Source: Lutjanus erythropterus (Eukaryota; Chordata; Actinopteri; Lutjaniformes; Lutjanidae). From it: a stretch of 64,000 nt of DNA. This document shows positions 11,961-25,190 of this stretch, in pieces. Location: the NCBI GenBank assembly GCA_020091685.1, contig CM034602.1, positions 5,326,122 through 5,390,121 of the forward strand. Direction: 5' to 3'. Below the pieces are notes generated by a model. The model worked only from the letters and a program-made list of their open reading frames with translations. It ran no database searches and was not told where the DNA came from. The position numbers were made by a program, and so were the translations under genes. The first letter of the stretch is position 1; each line of letters starts with the position of its first letter.

Positions 11961-14412
11961 AATCATTTATCCATGAAAGAGTTCTTAGTTTGGAAGTGTG
12001 AGTTTCTCAGATCTCTGGATTATCTTATTGCTTGACAGACCTGAAGCCAATACACTGAAGATGTAAAAGTGTCTAGCAGCATCTTTCTTTGCAAATAGCA
12101 AACCCTGTTATCCAAAATTTGTTTCATTTTCCTCGTGGCCTATTTAATTGTATGTACAGTGCTGCTGAAACCCTGCTTTCCTGGTGATCCACAGCGTAGC
12201 TACCGGTGACTTTTCTCATTATTTGGTACCCGGTGAAATTTACGAATTACACTAAAAAGGGCTAATTTGGGCCCGACATCCTATAAATAGAAGTGAGCGA
12301 CACGAGGCTGTAACACACAGCAGGGATTGCCCTCGCTCACTGTTCTAATGACTTCATTTCTATGCATTGGGAGCAGCGTTGATGGATTTTGATGTCTTGC
12401 CGTGCTTTGTGATGACTCAGTCATCACATCTACGGCACTCTGCACGAGGGTCAAAGTACTCTGCCTAAAGACAGCCATGTGACTTAAATAGTATTCAGTA
12501 AATGACATAATGACTTTGACATGCAGCCTTACCATTTTTTTCTCTTTACCTGTCTTTCCCTCGCACACTTACGGAATAACGATCCATCTGAATGTCAAAG
12601 GCAGACACAGCACTCTGATGTCCTCTCCAGAATTCAGAGATTGCGCAGAAAGATTGAAATTCACTCCTGCAAAGCTGACGCTTTTTTGTGACATTTCCTT
12701 TTTGAAAAAAAATATGGCATGTGCATGAAAGATGTAGATCCTGTGGTGTATGAGATGAGTCAAAACACCTGCACCCATTCTTTTCTATGTAAAATCATGA
12801 TGGCATGGTTAGAAAATTGCTAACATTTGTTCACAAGTTTGGCACATCTTGGCTATTCTACTTTGAAGGACATACTGGACTTTTTCCTTTTTTTTCCAGT
12901 TCAGTCCAGCGTCAGCCTACTTGACTATGTTTTACTTGTAAGATTTGTGTTTTAATGCCTTTTTTTGTCATCACGATCTGAAAGTAAAAGTGTGCATCCT
13001 CCTATAGTTCTGTTAAAGAAAATCAACACACCGCAGAGCCTTTCTCCCAGAGCTGTAGCTGCTATGCAGTGCCATCCGCCGTGCACGCTCCACACTCCTT
13101 CACGCTGTCAATTTAGGATTTATTTCAACCAAACCAGAGCTGGTGATAGCTGGAAAAGTAGAAAGTCGAGCCAAGGCGTGTTTATTGCGTTTTATTTTGT
13201 GCTGTTGAGTTTGAATGAAGCTGACATTGATGTTGTTAGAATTACAGTTTTGCGAAAGGCTGGTTAGTTTGGCGAGAGCAATAAAACAGCTGTTTCTGGC
13301 TAAAGAAAAGTTACTCTTTAAATAAAAGTCTCTCACTGTAACAGTCCTTTCCATAATACTGTCTGACAGTTACAAAAACAGCCTAATCCTTGCAGTGGCA
13401 AAAATGAGCAAATAAGCAAGCGTCACCTGCCCTGCATGCTCTGTGGTGCCCCGGGGTGAAGTCGCTGACATTGCGTCACCTGCGCTCCATTTCTATCACT
13501 CTTCTCTTCTTCCATCAGAGTAAGTTTTGTCATTTGTGGTGATTTAGAGACTAGGTTTTCAAAGTTTTTGGCCTGCCTTGCTTTTGCATAGCTGTGCATT
13601 CAGTGATGATTATATAATCGATTTATGATTCCCGTTATATATAATTCCTCATTCTTCCTTTGCATTTTTGTAAGCTTCTGTCGGTTTTATCCTGTTAGTA
13701 TGATGCACACTGACTGAAAAACGAAAAACAAAACAACTGTGTGACTGGAAGAATCTAGTCGGCTGAGGGGTCCTCGACTGCATCAGTTTATGCACATCAA
13801 ATAACGTTTCCCGACACGGCCTGTGTGTTGCACTGAAATGATGAAGATTAACTGCCTGCCATCCTCAAGTCCAGCAGAGAGAGAAGTGGTGCAAAAAAAC
13901 CCACAAAAGAAACGATGCACTTGAACTTGCTACTCTGTGTATTTCTGCTCTATGCAGTTGGCAGGGTTGTGCGTTTCTTTTGACCTTTTGCAAGGTACCC
14001 ACACCAGCAGTAATGAACAGCGTGTATCTCTTCCCTCTTTTAACATCTCAGAGTGCAGCAGAATGCTTCATTTGCATGATGAAACAGTAGAAATAATCCC
14101 TGTACAAGGGTTTGGTCTCAGAAATGTCACTCTTTTCATCATGTTTGCTTACAGGCCTGGAATTTAAATTGATTTTCATTGTCTAGTTTTTGAATAATGT
14201 GTGCACTATTGTACTTTAGTTTTCCCTTTTCCCTCCCCCTGGATGGCGTACATCCTGCAATCTATTGTGAAAACAACAGATGGGAGAGCGAGTCTCTTCT
14301 TTCCCACTTTTGCCATTCTTTGTATTCCCTCTATGTCTTTGCATCTCCACTTCTGCCTCTTTGTCTCTGCCTGTTTTTGTCTCTCTCTTGTCTTCCTCTT
14401 TCTCATTCACAG
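11961..14412. other. Unique DNA, no supported gene
   Basis: Several 70-100 codon frames occur on both strands (12281-13354) but overlap each other and lack splice or motif support. A pyrimidine-rich stretch (about 14290-14411) runs into the acceptor-like site at 14411-14412. Confidence 0.35.
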
Positions 14413-14515
14413 GTTCTTATCACGTATTTAGTCTAAGACAGGCCCTCAGAGACCTGCTGCAATCAGCCCGGAGCAGGAAGCCAACATGAGCAGCCTCTAC
14501 AGAGGACATTATTCT
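14413..14515 (+). other. Weak exon candidate with an ATG
   Basis: A long pyrimidine-rich tract (about 14290-14405) ends in CATTCACAG|GTT, a good acceptor. The best donor downstream is the poor TTCT|GTACTT at 14516. The 103-bp segment contains ATG at 14486 in the context CCAACATGA, and the upstream frame is closed. It could be a 5' non-coding or first coding exon, or chance. No protein similarity is recognised. Confidence 0.2.
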
Positions 14516-14602
14516 GTACTTAACAATCATGACACTCTTCTATCTTTCCTGTCATCCTTCCCTCTTCCTCTGTTCACCTCTCCAAACTGCTGTTGATCGG
14601 AG

Positions 14603-14632
14603 CCCCCCCCCCCCCCCTTTTTTTTTTTTTTT
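14603..14632 (+). repeat. C15 T15 homopolymer junction
   Basis: Fifteen C (14603-14617) are followed immediately by fifteen T (14618-14632), a pure polypyrimidine strand. Such tracts can form triplex or i-motif structures and are prone to length error in sequencing. Confidence 0.9.
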
Positions 14633-16435
14633 GCTCGGGGTATTCATTTCTCTCTAAAATGTGCCCTTGTCCTGAAAGTTGATCCAGTGAGAGTATTCAG
14701 TTCCAGTGAATGCAGAGCCAGTGATTTCTTTTAAATGTTTACAGCTTCTGCAGCAACAGAGTGCTCAGCTAATGTGCAAAAAATGAGAATTTCTGTGGGA
14801 AGTGGAAAATCTTCAGACAGTGACAGTTGTTTGGACATAAGGAGGATGTGATGCATAGATTACAAGTTTGAGATGAGGTGATCTCTCAAAGCAAGTATGT
14901 GTGGATAAAATGTCTATCAAATAGCATATGTTTATAGTCTTTTTTTAAGTATTTTAGTGCTTAGTCTGTGTGTATCCTCTTTAGCATATGCTTGTCAAGA
15001 AGCATGGGCAACCCTGCTTTTTATGAGGCAGTGAGTTACAAGTAACTTATTGTACCCATCAAATATTTTATCAGCTAATAATAGCTGGGGATGTGCATGA
15101 TTTGCTGTCTTGTCCAGAGGTTTTCAAAGTGGGAGGGGCTCCAAAGAGTTTCAGTGGAGGATCAGTGAGTGGAAGTCAAAAATTATTACATTAGATATCA
15201 AAATGAGACCACAGATAGTAGCCTAAATGTGTGTGATTTGGTTAAAGAAGATAGTTCAGAGGGTTCGAGTTCTGGATGTGTAGTGGGTGTAGGCTAAGCT
15301 CATATAAAACAGTAATAAAAGTGTGACAGATGATGTCACATAACCAGCCGTTCGGTAGTATTTACATCTAGAAAATGAAAAAAAAAAGGCATGTGGACGT
15401 TAACCTGTGAGGAGAGCAGGCTGCTCCTGCTGCTAGCACTGCTAACATTAGCCACGTTGTGTAGCAAGAAATGTTAGCTCCGGGTAAAGACTGTTGTTTG
15501 CCGAGAGCACTTTGGTAACATAACATAACAAGTAGTCAAGTTTTGTAGAATAAAAATTGCAGTGTTCATAATGCATATACATATATATATATCACAGCTT
15601 TTAAGATGTTTGTTATTGTGAATTATAAGTTGTGGTTGTTGGTGTAAGTTTAACATTGTGCATTAATTTGTTCCGTGCCATTTACTCAAAATTATTGTCC
15701 TATAAATAAATCATGACTACTGTATCAAATGTGTCATTAACAGCTGAGTGTTTGGTTTTCCTGTATTGTCACTTAAAAGTGTTCTGCAAACCCAAGTGCA
15801 TCCATTAAGTCCCAATTTTGTCTCATTATTTATAATTATTTATTATTAGGAGATAGTGAAAATTGAAAGTGATATTTACTAACAGACAAAGCGGCTGCAA
15901 GTTGAAAAGATCAGACTCGATGTCTTCTGACTTGTGGGGGCAGATGATGTTATCATTTTTACTTGATTATGAGAAGTGGAACTCCAGTCTATTTATGTGT
16001 AAGATATTAAGAAAAAAAGTCTGGCCTCTGTTTCATGGTTTCTGTTTTCATTACCGACAGACAATAACACACAGCGGTGTAAATCCTCCCACTATGAAAA
16101 GCCTTGATGGAATAAGTTGTGAAGTAATGTATTTGGCTGTGTGACATATCAACGTTTACTGGTCCGAAGCTGATAAATTGCTGACAGGTTATTGGGCAAA
16201 TGACAGTCTGAAACCCTGTTAAATCAGCCTTTACAAGCTGTTAACAGATAACAGAACAAATCTGGATCTGTATGCAGGAATCAGAACTGGAGCGTGGCGA
16301 GGACTGATAATGATACTACATGGCTGATACTGGCGCCCTGTGTGCAGAATTACAATGCTCTTGATCACTCACAGATTTCTGCTGTAAAACTGTTAGTTTG
16401 CATGTATATTTAGCATTAATTTGTGAGCTGATGTT
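14633..16435. other. Unique DNA with one small repeat relic
   Basis: The segment at about 15113-15180 ('agaggttttcaaagtgggag' and following) resembles the end of the common fish element that begins with a 'gtggttctcaaagtggga' type terminus. No gene is seen. A (TA)n-like stretch lies at 15575-15592. Confidence 0.35.
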
Positions 16436-17010
16436 TATATTTCTCTGACTGAATAATTCCAGTTTATTTGTCTTGATTGTATTGTGTCTTTGAGCTAGTG
16501 TTGTTACATCGCATCTCTTTGTAAATGTATGTTTACTCACAGTATTTGTGCCTTCATAGAGGTGATTCTAAGCAGAGTGGACAACTAATAGTTAAAATAC
16601 AACATGGAGAACTGTGTCCCTAAACAGTTTGTTGCACATACCATTCTGCCTGAACAGAGAGTCCTCAAATCTTAAATAACAAACTTGACCTGACACTTTG
16701 TGATCATGCAGTAGATTGGAAAGTGAATTGCAGTGAAATGTGTGGATAAAAACTCCGTGTCAATGTGCCCACTGACACATTGGAAGAATAATTACCAGAT
16801 GCTCTAAGAAGCTGTAGCTATTTAGTTTAAACGCTTGCAGGAAGGTCAGGTCAGGCATTTTCTGTGCCATGTACTGTATGGAAAATCACAGACTTTCTGC
16901 TCCAGCCTCTAGTGATAAGCTAAATTTTAACAAGTTGATGCGGGTGTCAAATAAGGCAGGGAGTGTACATGTACAACATATAGTAACAGATTAGCTTTAG
17001 AGTTTTTCAG
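16436..17010 (+). repeat. Long dispersed repeat, copy 1 (more complete)
   Basis: This copy shares an ordered set of blocks with 19980-20370. The blocks are an 'attccag..cttgt' start, the 'cattttctgtgccatg' block, 'cacagactttctgctccagcctct', 'taacaagt..g', 'gtgtcaaa' and 'atagtaacagat'. Copy 1 also holds an internal section (about 16520-16820) that is deleted from copy 2. No coding frame is conserved between the copies. The element class is unknown. Confidence 0.7.
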
Positions 17011-18960
17011 GGATGGTTTATTTTGCAGGCAAACCTGAAAATTCTGGTGCGAGGGCGACCAGATATCATGAAGAATTTCGGACAGTCCCGAATTATGTAA
17101 TGAGCAACATATGAATCTGTAAAAATATGATGGTCAAATCACTTGTGTGGGCTACAATTCCTGCTTTTATTTATTAAAAATGCCCTCTCTTTTTGTAAAA
17201 TATGTCAGAACATTGTTGATGTGTTTTTTACTTTATTCAACCTGTTCAAAACCAGATGACGGAGAGTGCAGGTGCCACCGTGGGAGGACTTATTGATAAA
17301 AATATCTTTAAAAAATGTGTTTGTGAGCTCCTGCAGCTTAATGACTATCTGCAGAAAAGACGTTTAAAATGACTGGAAAGCACCTGTCAGCTGTGCATAA
17401 TGGTTCATGCTTCCTGTAAACAACTGATCTTCTTAATAACAAATCATCAGAGTTACAGTCTGGTGATACTCTAAATTATTCTATACATTTTCTGACATGG
17501 CAGCCCCACCCCCAACTCCCCCTGTCCCGAATTTCACCTCTTCTCACCCGGTCACCCTCTTTGCTGCCCATGTTCAGCTTTAGGGAAGGTGTTTCAACAG
17601 TTATAAATTAAGAATCCACTACATTTTAGGTTATTCGTGTACATGATATTGCAGCTGAAACAGTAGATAAGGGGATAACAGAGGGCAGAGTGAAGGCAGG
17701 GTGCAAAACATGCATAAAATTGAATTTAAACTACTCAAACTCCCCCTCCTCTCCCTGGATCTCGTTGAACTTGCACCGGACCTTTGGAGCCCCCTCGTTT
17801 TCTCACAGGGCGGCCGTACGTGGTCGCCCCATTAAAAAAAAATGGGGTTTCTCAGTCTTCCCACATGTCTTCATACTTAAACTGTGACTCAGTATTTTAC
17901 GGTCACAGATTGATATCGCACCATTTCATCACTCTCACCACTTAATGTTCTCTGCTCGGGCGAGGCTATCAAATGTCCCTCTCCGCTGAATATTTTATGA
18001 CACGATGCCTTCCTCTTGCTCAGTGAAATGTGTCGTGGCTGATCTGTCCTGATTGCTCTTTAATGCTGGCCTTTGCCCTTAAAGTAGGAGGGACTCTGCG
18101 ATTTTGTCATTGTTACTTTTTAATAGGATCAAATGGCCGTCTGAAATATTCATTTTAAATCATTGCTGTGCTCTGGAGACGTAAAAAAAAAAAGCGCAGT
18201 GGCTTGTGTTGAGTTAAATTACCTCGTAAATTATGTATCATGGTGACATACATGTAATGTAATGTAATATCTATGTCTAGTTCGGGGGAAGAAAAATGAA
18301 TCACACTCCCCTATATGTTTCTCATCAGCAGATAATTTCTTGTATGGGACATCAATGGCATTAGATTATGTGGTTATTGCGGTGGCATTGTTATAAACAA
18401 TTGAAGAAAAGACACAAATAAGACTGCAAAATTGCAATACCACTCAATTTGTTATTCTTAAAGTCAAGGACAATTCAGTAAGTATTTATGTATGAGAACA
18501 TCTCTCTCTCAACAACAAACCAAGCTCCGGCTTCTCATCACCAGGCTGAACATCCGTAACATGTAGTTCTTTTGCATGCCAACATTACGGCTGTTGCTCT
18601 TTTCCTCTTTGTTGGACACATTTTGGATCAGTGTGCACAGCCTAGAAACACCCCATTCACATCAACTTTGTTTGCATTTGCGACCTAATTTTGCATTCAG
18701 TCAGAATAAACCGTAACAGTGTGTGTTCAGGAAAACAGAGGGATGATGCGCTAGATGTCTGTTGAAGTAAAATAATCACATGCCAGGTTATACTTAGATC
18801 AGAGTTTCAGAGTTTTTTGATTTTGACCAGACCTTCCTGAAATTTATGATGAAGCCAGGGTGTGTTTTTAGGCACAGTAACAGTTTTAGGGCATCTGTGA
18901 TTATTGCAGCTCAGTTAGAAAAGAAAAGTGTAGGCTGAAACTAGAAATCTCAGGGATTTG
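17011..18960. other. Unique DNA, possible regulatory patch
   Basis: No gene is recognised. The segment 17690-18260 is non-repetitive, with a CpG-containing core (about 17800-17830) and ATTA-type cores near 18140-18240. A 65-codon frame at 17690-17887 has no support. Conservation cannot be assessed. Confidence 0.3.
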
Positions 18961-18976
18961 TTTTGCAGTTTAAAGC

Positions 18977-18992
18977 AAAAAAAAAAAAAAAA
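18977..18992 (+). repeat. A16 tract
   Basis: A run of sixteen A residues lies just before a copy of the 'ttttgttgattttggagg' repeat. Confidence 0.9.
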
Positions 18993-18995
18993 TCT

Positions 18996-19070
18996 GTAAA
19001 ATATTTTGTTGACTTTGGAGACCCCTGTGGACAAATGTGGCAGTGTTTCCACTGTAATAGCAACAAAACA
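18996..19070 (+). repeat. Repeat related to the AGCTACTAT MITE
   Basis: The 'atattttgttgactttggagacccctgtggaca' block, followed by 'gtggcagtgtttccactgtaatagcaac', matches the interior of the complete small element at 19181-19364 and a third copy at 62968-63030. No inverted ends were found around this copy. Confidence 0.65.
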
Positions 19071-19180
19071 CGCAACGCACAGATCAGCCAGTAAACAGTG
19101 GGGTTTATGGAAAGTGTGGTGAACCATATTCTCGTTTGTTCTCACCGCTGGAACCAAATTGTCATAATCATACATTCATG

Positions 19181-19364
19181 TTAAAGCTACTATAATTAGC
19201 TTTCATATTTTGTTGATTTTGGAGGCCTCCCCGTAGAGAAAAGTGGTAGTATTTCCACCATAACAACAACAAAAATAAAATCATGTAATTTTGTAATTTT
19301 GCCTGCATCTGTAATAAACTGAGACATTTTATAACTGGTTATAAACTCCTCATAGTAGCTTTAA
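19181..19364. mobile_element. 184-bp TTAA-terminated MITE, family F3
   Basis: Perfect 13-bp inverted ends: TTAAAGCTACTAT (19181-19193) and ATAGTAGCTTTAA (19352-19364). The interior carries the 'ttttgttgattttggaggcc' block shared with 18996 and 62968. The outer TTAA fits a target duplication as used by piggyBac and Kolobok transposases. It has no coding capacity. Confidence 0.8.
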
Positions 19365-19979
19365 GTGTATTTACCATTCAACAGTGCCAAAGCTGAGTGT
19401 CTTTAGTGTGTTTTGCATTCATCTTAGGGAATGCGAGAGTGTTCAAGCACACCTCTGAAACCTTTCACAGACACTTTCTTGTCCCACTCATCATGTGAAT
19501 AAAGGTGCAGATTGAATCAAAGCCTGTCCAAGTGTCACTCACGCACTGTGCTCTACAATCTTATCCAGGAATGCATTTGATCAGTCTGCCCTCGATTTTA
19601 CGAACAAGTCATCCGCTGAGTGAACTGCATCTTGTTAGTTTGCCATGCTGATGTACGATGTGTGGGCGCTGGACAGTGGTTTTGCGTGTGAACAACCTTT
19701 TAGCTTGATTGCAAGAACCTAGGCTCTTAAGTGCATAAGAGTAAATGCTTACCACTTAGAGGAAATGCACACCGGTGTACATCACATTTATTAACCGTCT
19801 TAAGGCTTCCACAAGAGCCAAACTGTTCTGGTCCGACTCAGCTGGTGAAAAATATCACCAGCGACGCCATGATGCTTTTAACTGTCAGACTATATGCTGC
19901 ATTTCCACAGTGGATATGTGTGACTGTCCATTCACTGAGGACTCTGTTAGTGGTCAGAAGGTATGCAATAGACTTGGCT
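19365..19979. other. Unique DNA, no feature seen
   Basis: No gene or element end is visible. Overlapping frames of 104, 84 and 79 codons on both strands near 19731-20092 run into the adjacent repeat and are unlikely to be coding. Confidence 0.35.
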
Positions 19980-20370
19980 GGTATCAAGATATTACGATAT
20001 ACCAGAGTATTTAGAAATCCAGATAATCTTGCTGTGACTGAATGATTCCAGCTTAGTCGCCTTGTCTTTGAGAAGTTGTTGAAAGATCTCATCTATTTTT
20101 TTTTTTTACATATTTTAAAGGTTAAAGTCTCTAAAATTTTTCTACATATACCATTGTACTTATTAGATAGGTATTATTCACTGTATGCTTGCAGGATGGT
20201 CAGTAGGCATTTTCTGTGCCATGAATTGTTTGAAATCTCACAGACTTTCTGCTCCAGCCTCTGGCAGTATGCTAAGTTTTAACAAGTCGAATTAGGTGTC
20301 AAAGAAGACAGGGGTGGCAAGCATACACTAAAATATAGTAACAGATATGCTTTGTGCCCAACTGTAGAAG
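19980..20370 (+). repeat. Long dispersed repeat, copy 2 (internally deleted)
   Basis: This copy carries the same ordered blocks as 16436-17010, with the middle missing. Its start adds 'gatattacgatataccagagtatttagaaatcc', typical of the 5' side of this repeat as I recall it. A T run at 20097-20107 lies at the deletion point. Confidence 0.65.
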
Positions 20371-23300
20371 AAAAATAGTATAATATTTTTTTGTGATCAT
20401 CAATACACTTTTTTTTACTCTTTGTTCTGCTGGCTTGGCTGCAACCACAACTAACATTAGACTTTCTGTAGGTTTTCAAATTACTTTTACTTGACTGTTG
20501 GTAAATACTGGAAAATATAACTAAATAGCGCTAAAATATGTTGATGTGGGGTCTGCATTCTGATATCATAGTATTTGCCAAAAATGGGCTTACAGACATC
20601 AAATAAACTTATCTTGCATGGGCCTTCAGTATTATTCAATCAAGTTTTCCTAAGTTTTAGAAATAAAACTAGCCTAGTTAGCTACTAGCCTACTCAGTCC
20701 AGCTTTTTATCATCCACTTAGAAGACAGGCTGATGGAGCTCGCCCGTGAACTCGCCGAAGCGTGCATTGCTCCATCCTGCAAAACTACGCCCATTCCTGT
20801 TGAATACCGAGTTCTTAGGGAGTCCCACCGACTCACATCTCTGCCGGGCAAATGTCCGACATACATCCATGTGCACGTTTAAAAGGGTCTTTGTCTCTGC
20901 ATCACATGCCTGAAAGCTTGAAGCAAGTTAGTCAGTTACCTTCACCAAGGAAGCTTAGAAAATAGAGCGCAAAACAAACAAGAATTTGCGGATTCTATCC
21001 TGTTAACACTGCTCTAATGTAACAGAGCATCTTGGGTTCACCTAACTGGGCAGGATTAATAAGAAAATAATAATAATAATGATAGTAATAAAAAGGTCCT
21101 AGAGACACAATGTTGGTGCAATGACCAGGTTCTTTTTATTTTTTCCTTCCACCTGTCACCAGTGTAAATTTGCATCTCTGATTGGACACACTACGTCAGA
21201 AGGTTTAAATTACAATGGTAGAGGGCTCAGTGTGTCTTTTTTTTCTTTTTGTTTTTTTCTGCACAAATACTGTCATCTACTGCATATCCTGCTGAAATGT
21301 CAGGAGGGTATGAAGGTCTGAAAAAACAGATACTTCTCAAGCCTGGTAAGCAACAAGCTGGTTGCAGATAACTGTTTTGCCTGAGGAAGGATGCACTGCT
21401 GCTGTTTTCATTTTTCCTGGATGTTATATTTGACTGTATATATTCATTTTTATCTTGTTAGTTTCAGTTTACTATAGTTGCGAACACACAAATCTGAAAA
21501 ATTGTCATTCCATGAAACCACAATCAGAAATCAGGGGTTTACCTTAGAAAAAATTAGATAGTTTCTCAGTTCCACCAGTATTAACTGCAAAGCTCAGACA
21601 CTCCAGCACTGTATGTAGGGGGGCAAAAACAATTCAGCGCTTTGCCATTATCACTCGCAGTCACCCGGTTCCCCAAGCTCAACCTCACTGACGCAGAAGC
21701 CCTTTCATATGCTTTGATCCTGTTAATAATTATTTGCCATGCAGCTGAAGGAGGAGGGCAGATTGAAAAAAGCACCAGAATGCTATGCACTGATAGTGGC
21801 AGTGAGAGAGGGGGTTGGGGATGGGGTGGGGACAAGACTTGGAACGTTTTGTGGTGTGGGAGTTTCAACAAGCCTGTGTTGTCCTTCCCAGACATTTCCA
21901 CTAAATGTGAAAAAGCAGAGAATGGCCTGAAGGCTTCATCTGAAGCTGTCAGTATATGCCAAAGGACAACAATCGTGCCCAGGATAAACAGTGGTTGAAT
22001 TTGAAACCTCTTATTCCCTGTTTTTACCCAAACTTTTGAAAAAAAAAAAAAAAAAAAAAAAAAAGCCTGTTTTATTTCTGATATAAGAATGCATCATTCA
22101 CCGTCGTCCTCCATACCATTTATTTTCCCCTATTGCTGATGTCTTTTTGATGAATTCTGAGTGCCTTATCTCATCCCTGCCGTCCTTTGCTGTTGGAAAA
22201 CGTTTCCCTCATGGACTGGCTCCTTATCTAGTGTTGCTCTGGATGGGCTCAGACCAGAACTGGAATCGACATCCCTACTGGTCTGCTGGCAAGGTCGAAA
22301 AAGGAAAGCATTGGCTGGGGGGCAGAAAACGAGCCAAGGAGCTCAACTGTTTCTTCATCCTCCTCTCTCCGCTGGGGTTGGAGATAGATTACTATGACAT
22401 TCTTACATTTCTCCATAGATACTGGAGCTCATGCTGGCCTCTTGTTGGCTGCTGGGGTTGTGATCAGAAAGCTAAAAGGTCTCCATGTTTCCACTGAGAG
22501 TCAAGCAACTAATTGCTTGGAAAAAACATGTTAGTATCCCTCAGAACCTTTTAACCATGACTGCAGTGTTGACTGACAGGATTGTAATGCAGTAGAAGAC
22601 AGGATCTCACGCCTCACTGGCTCATGGAAGTTGGAGCTGAGATACGTAACTGGATCTAAAAATCTCATCAAATCATGACTCTGGAATGTTAGAAATTGCC
22701 AAATGTTAATAGGACCGATTATCAGGACTGTCGCGGCAACAGAATATCCACTGTGGCTATTTAGATTGGCGCAAGAGTGTGGTATTAGCGCCATTCATTC
22801 ATTTGTTTGTTTTGTAAATTACTTCATTAATGATACATGAAGTAATTTGGGGCAGTAATGCTAAGTGTAAGGTTGTGGATCTCACTTGGGTTGGGCTGAT
22901 GAACGATGCACGTCATCCATGGCGATGGCGAACAGTCATCAACCACTGAGCTCTCTAGCCAAGCCGCTGAGTGCTAATCAAAGTTGGCCAATAGCTTGAA
23001 ACGTCACGACAATAAATGATTCAAACGGGAGCTCCTGATCCTCCGGATCTTTTCCTTTCCTTTTATGTTCGATATTTTGTGATCCAGCACCCAACCGATT
23101 TCTTTTTCACATTGCTGATCAAAGTTACACAATGTTGTCAAGCAAGTGAACAGGTTAACCATTTCTTCTTCACAAGAAATGTCCATACAGCAGCAACACA
23201 CACACCAGTGACGAGGATCATAGAGGATCCAGCTTCTGTAGAACAATAAATCTAACACCGGTCTTTCTGCAGTATTAACTTTAACAAAAAGCAACATGAA

Positions 23301-24868
23301 AAAAACAGTCACCAGCATGTGACCTACTCTGGTTATTTAGTTGGCTTTAAACGAGGCTTTTTGTCACACAGTTTCTTTTGACTGTTCCTCAATATTACAG
23401 TATCAGTCCAACATTGTCCCAGTCTGTGGTAGGTTAAAGACAAAACCCACACCAATTTATTTACTGCAAAACTGCACCCTGCTACTTCCCAACAGTGTCC
23501 ATATGCCTTTTTTTGTGGCAAAGTCATATTTATATGGCATTCTCTCTCTGTTAATATTTTACAGAGGTTTCAACCTATGCCCCACCATACAAAAATGATA
23601 GCAATCATATCACATCCATACAGGGTTGGTAGTATGCAGCTGTCAAAATATATATTTATTTTTTTTTAGGCACTGATATCGTATTGGTACTTAGTATTAG
23701 CCAAATTTCAGGTATTGAAATCTCTATTTTCAAGTTTGAAGTCAGGTTGTCTCGAGTCAAGCCTCGAGTTGCATGTTGAATGTTTTTGCAGCATTGATTC
23801 ATTCATTTAACACACATTAAAGAGTTAAACAAGATCAAGAACATGTCATGAACATTGGTTGTTGCGATGGCTTGCCTTCCCCTGCGGTTGGCTTGCCAAT
23901 AGCGCGGTCTGTCAAAATTGCAGTTATTGCGACAGCCCTATGGATTATGAGCCTCCATCCCTCCTTCCTTAGTTGGTCTCAAGCTGGATTTTTACTTGTG
24001 TCAAAGGGGTTACGGCATAGAGACACGAAGGCAGCATAGCTACAGTCTGTTGCAGGAAGGCTGTCAACCCATCTTCACCCCTGCTCTCCATCTTAGTTCA
24101 TGAGTCATGAAATCATTGATTGATAGCCAGCTCTTGTTTCTGCTTTAATAATGTTGTTAAAATAGACTTTTATGATCCCAGGGCTCAATGAGAAAAATGA
24201 TTTATCGAGGTTCTCGGTCAGTCGCCATCGGGAAAGAAGAATGGGTCAAGACTTGCATCCCTCACTTACTTTATCTCTGTGGAACAACATGTAAAAGGAG
24301 GTCATTATAGTGACAAAGCTGCAATTGCCTCCCTCCTGCAGGTAGGGCAGCTGATTGTGAAGGACAGAGGGATGGATGATCCCGTTACGGTCCCTGTCAC
24401 TCCAAGTAGGGAGAATAAAAATGGGAGCGAGTGATCGTCTCAGTCTCTCTGATAGGACAGAGGACGGCGAGCTGGGAGACGTGCCAACGTATGTGTGAGG
24501 GCAGTGATGAAAACCAGCTGTGAGGATTCAGCGGTGTTTGTGTGTGTGAATGCACACGCGACAGCAATATTTATGCAAGGAGTCGCGGCTCACATACAAA
24601 CACGCAGCTCACGTTTACAGATGAAAGGCAGTAAACCTTAATGGCAGGTTGGCCATACATAATGGTGTCTAACCACAGGCATTTTTCTTGGAAGCCATCT
24701 GACATTAAGTGCGGTCACAGACTGTTTGTAACACTTGACTCATAGGATTTAAAAGGTACAGATGATTCAGAGCTCACTGTAAAGCAGACAGTAAATAAGT
24801 GATACGTAGTAACACCTAAAACTGTTTCATCAGAACCGTGTAGTAAGAGCACCTTCTGTTATCTGAAG
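20371..24868. other. Largely unique DNA, no supported gene
   Basis: Frames of 118, 116 and 106 codons (21581-22497) overlap on both strands and show no domain or splice support. An A26 tract lies at 22039-22064. At 23840-23935 there is a 'gttgttgcgatggcttgcc..gcgcggtctgtc' segment that reads like part of a dispersed repeat. At 24330-24540 there is a non-repetitive, moderately GC-rich patch. Confidence 0.35.
22039..22064 (+). repeat. A26 tract
   Basis: Twenty-six A residues. No upstream gene-like sequence, polyadenylation signal or flanking duplication was found that would mark it as a retrocopy tail. Confidence 0.9.
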
Positions 24869-25190
24869 CTGCTATGATTGCTCGATTATAAAATTAATCA
24901 CCAACTATTTTAAATTGTATAATCGGTTTGAGTAATTTCATAATAAAAAAAAAGGTGAAGTTCACTGATTTCAGCTTCTTAAATGGGAATATTTTCTGGT
25001 TTCTTCACTTCTTTATGATAGTAAACTGCATATCTTTCAGTTGTGAACAACACAAGACAGTTGAAGACGTCATCTTGGGCTTTTGGCAACAGTGACCGAC
25101 ATTTTTCACTTTTTTTCTGACATTTTAGAGACCAAACAACTAATCAATTAATCGAGAAAATGTTGCACAGGTTAATTGACAATGAATATA
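24869..25190 (+). mobile_element. hAT-like MITE, family D, near full length
   Basis: The copy runs from 'gattgctcgattataaaattaatc' through 'tgatttcagcttcttaaatg', 'aatattttctggtttctt', 'gacgtcatcttgggctttt' and 'gaccaaacaacta' to a degraded right end. It parallels the copies at 1958 and 38651. It is non-coding. Confidence 0.75.

Noticed and set aside
14197-14489. Several overlapping frames on both strands
   Set aside because: They are produced by a pyrimidine-rich tract that is better explained as an intron end.
22039-22064. A26 tract as a possible retrocopy tail
   Set aside because: No polyadenylation signal, gene-like sequence or flanking duplication upstream.
21581-22497. Overlapping frames of 106-118 codons
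   Set aside because: They lie on both strands and in several frames of the same DNA, have no motif or splice support, and one area is G-rich low complexity.
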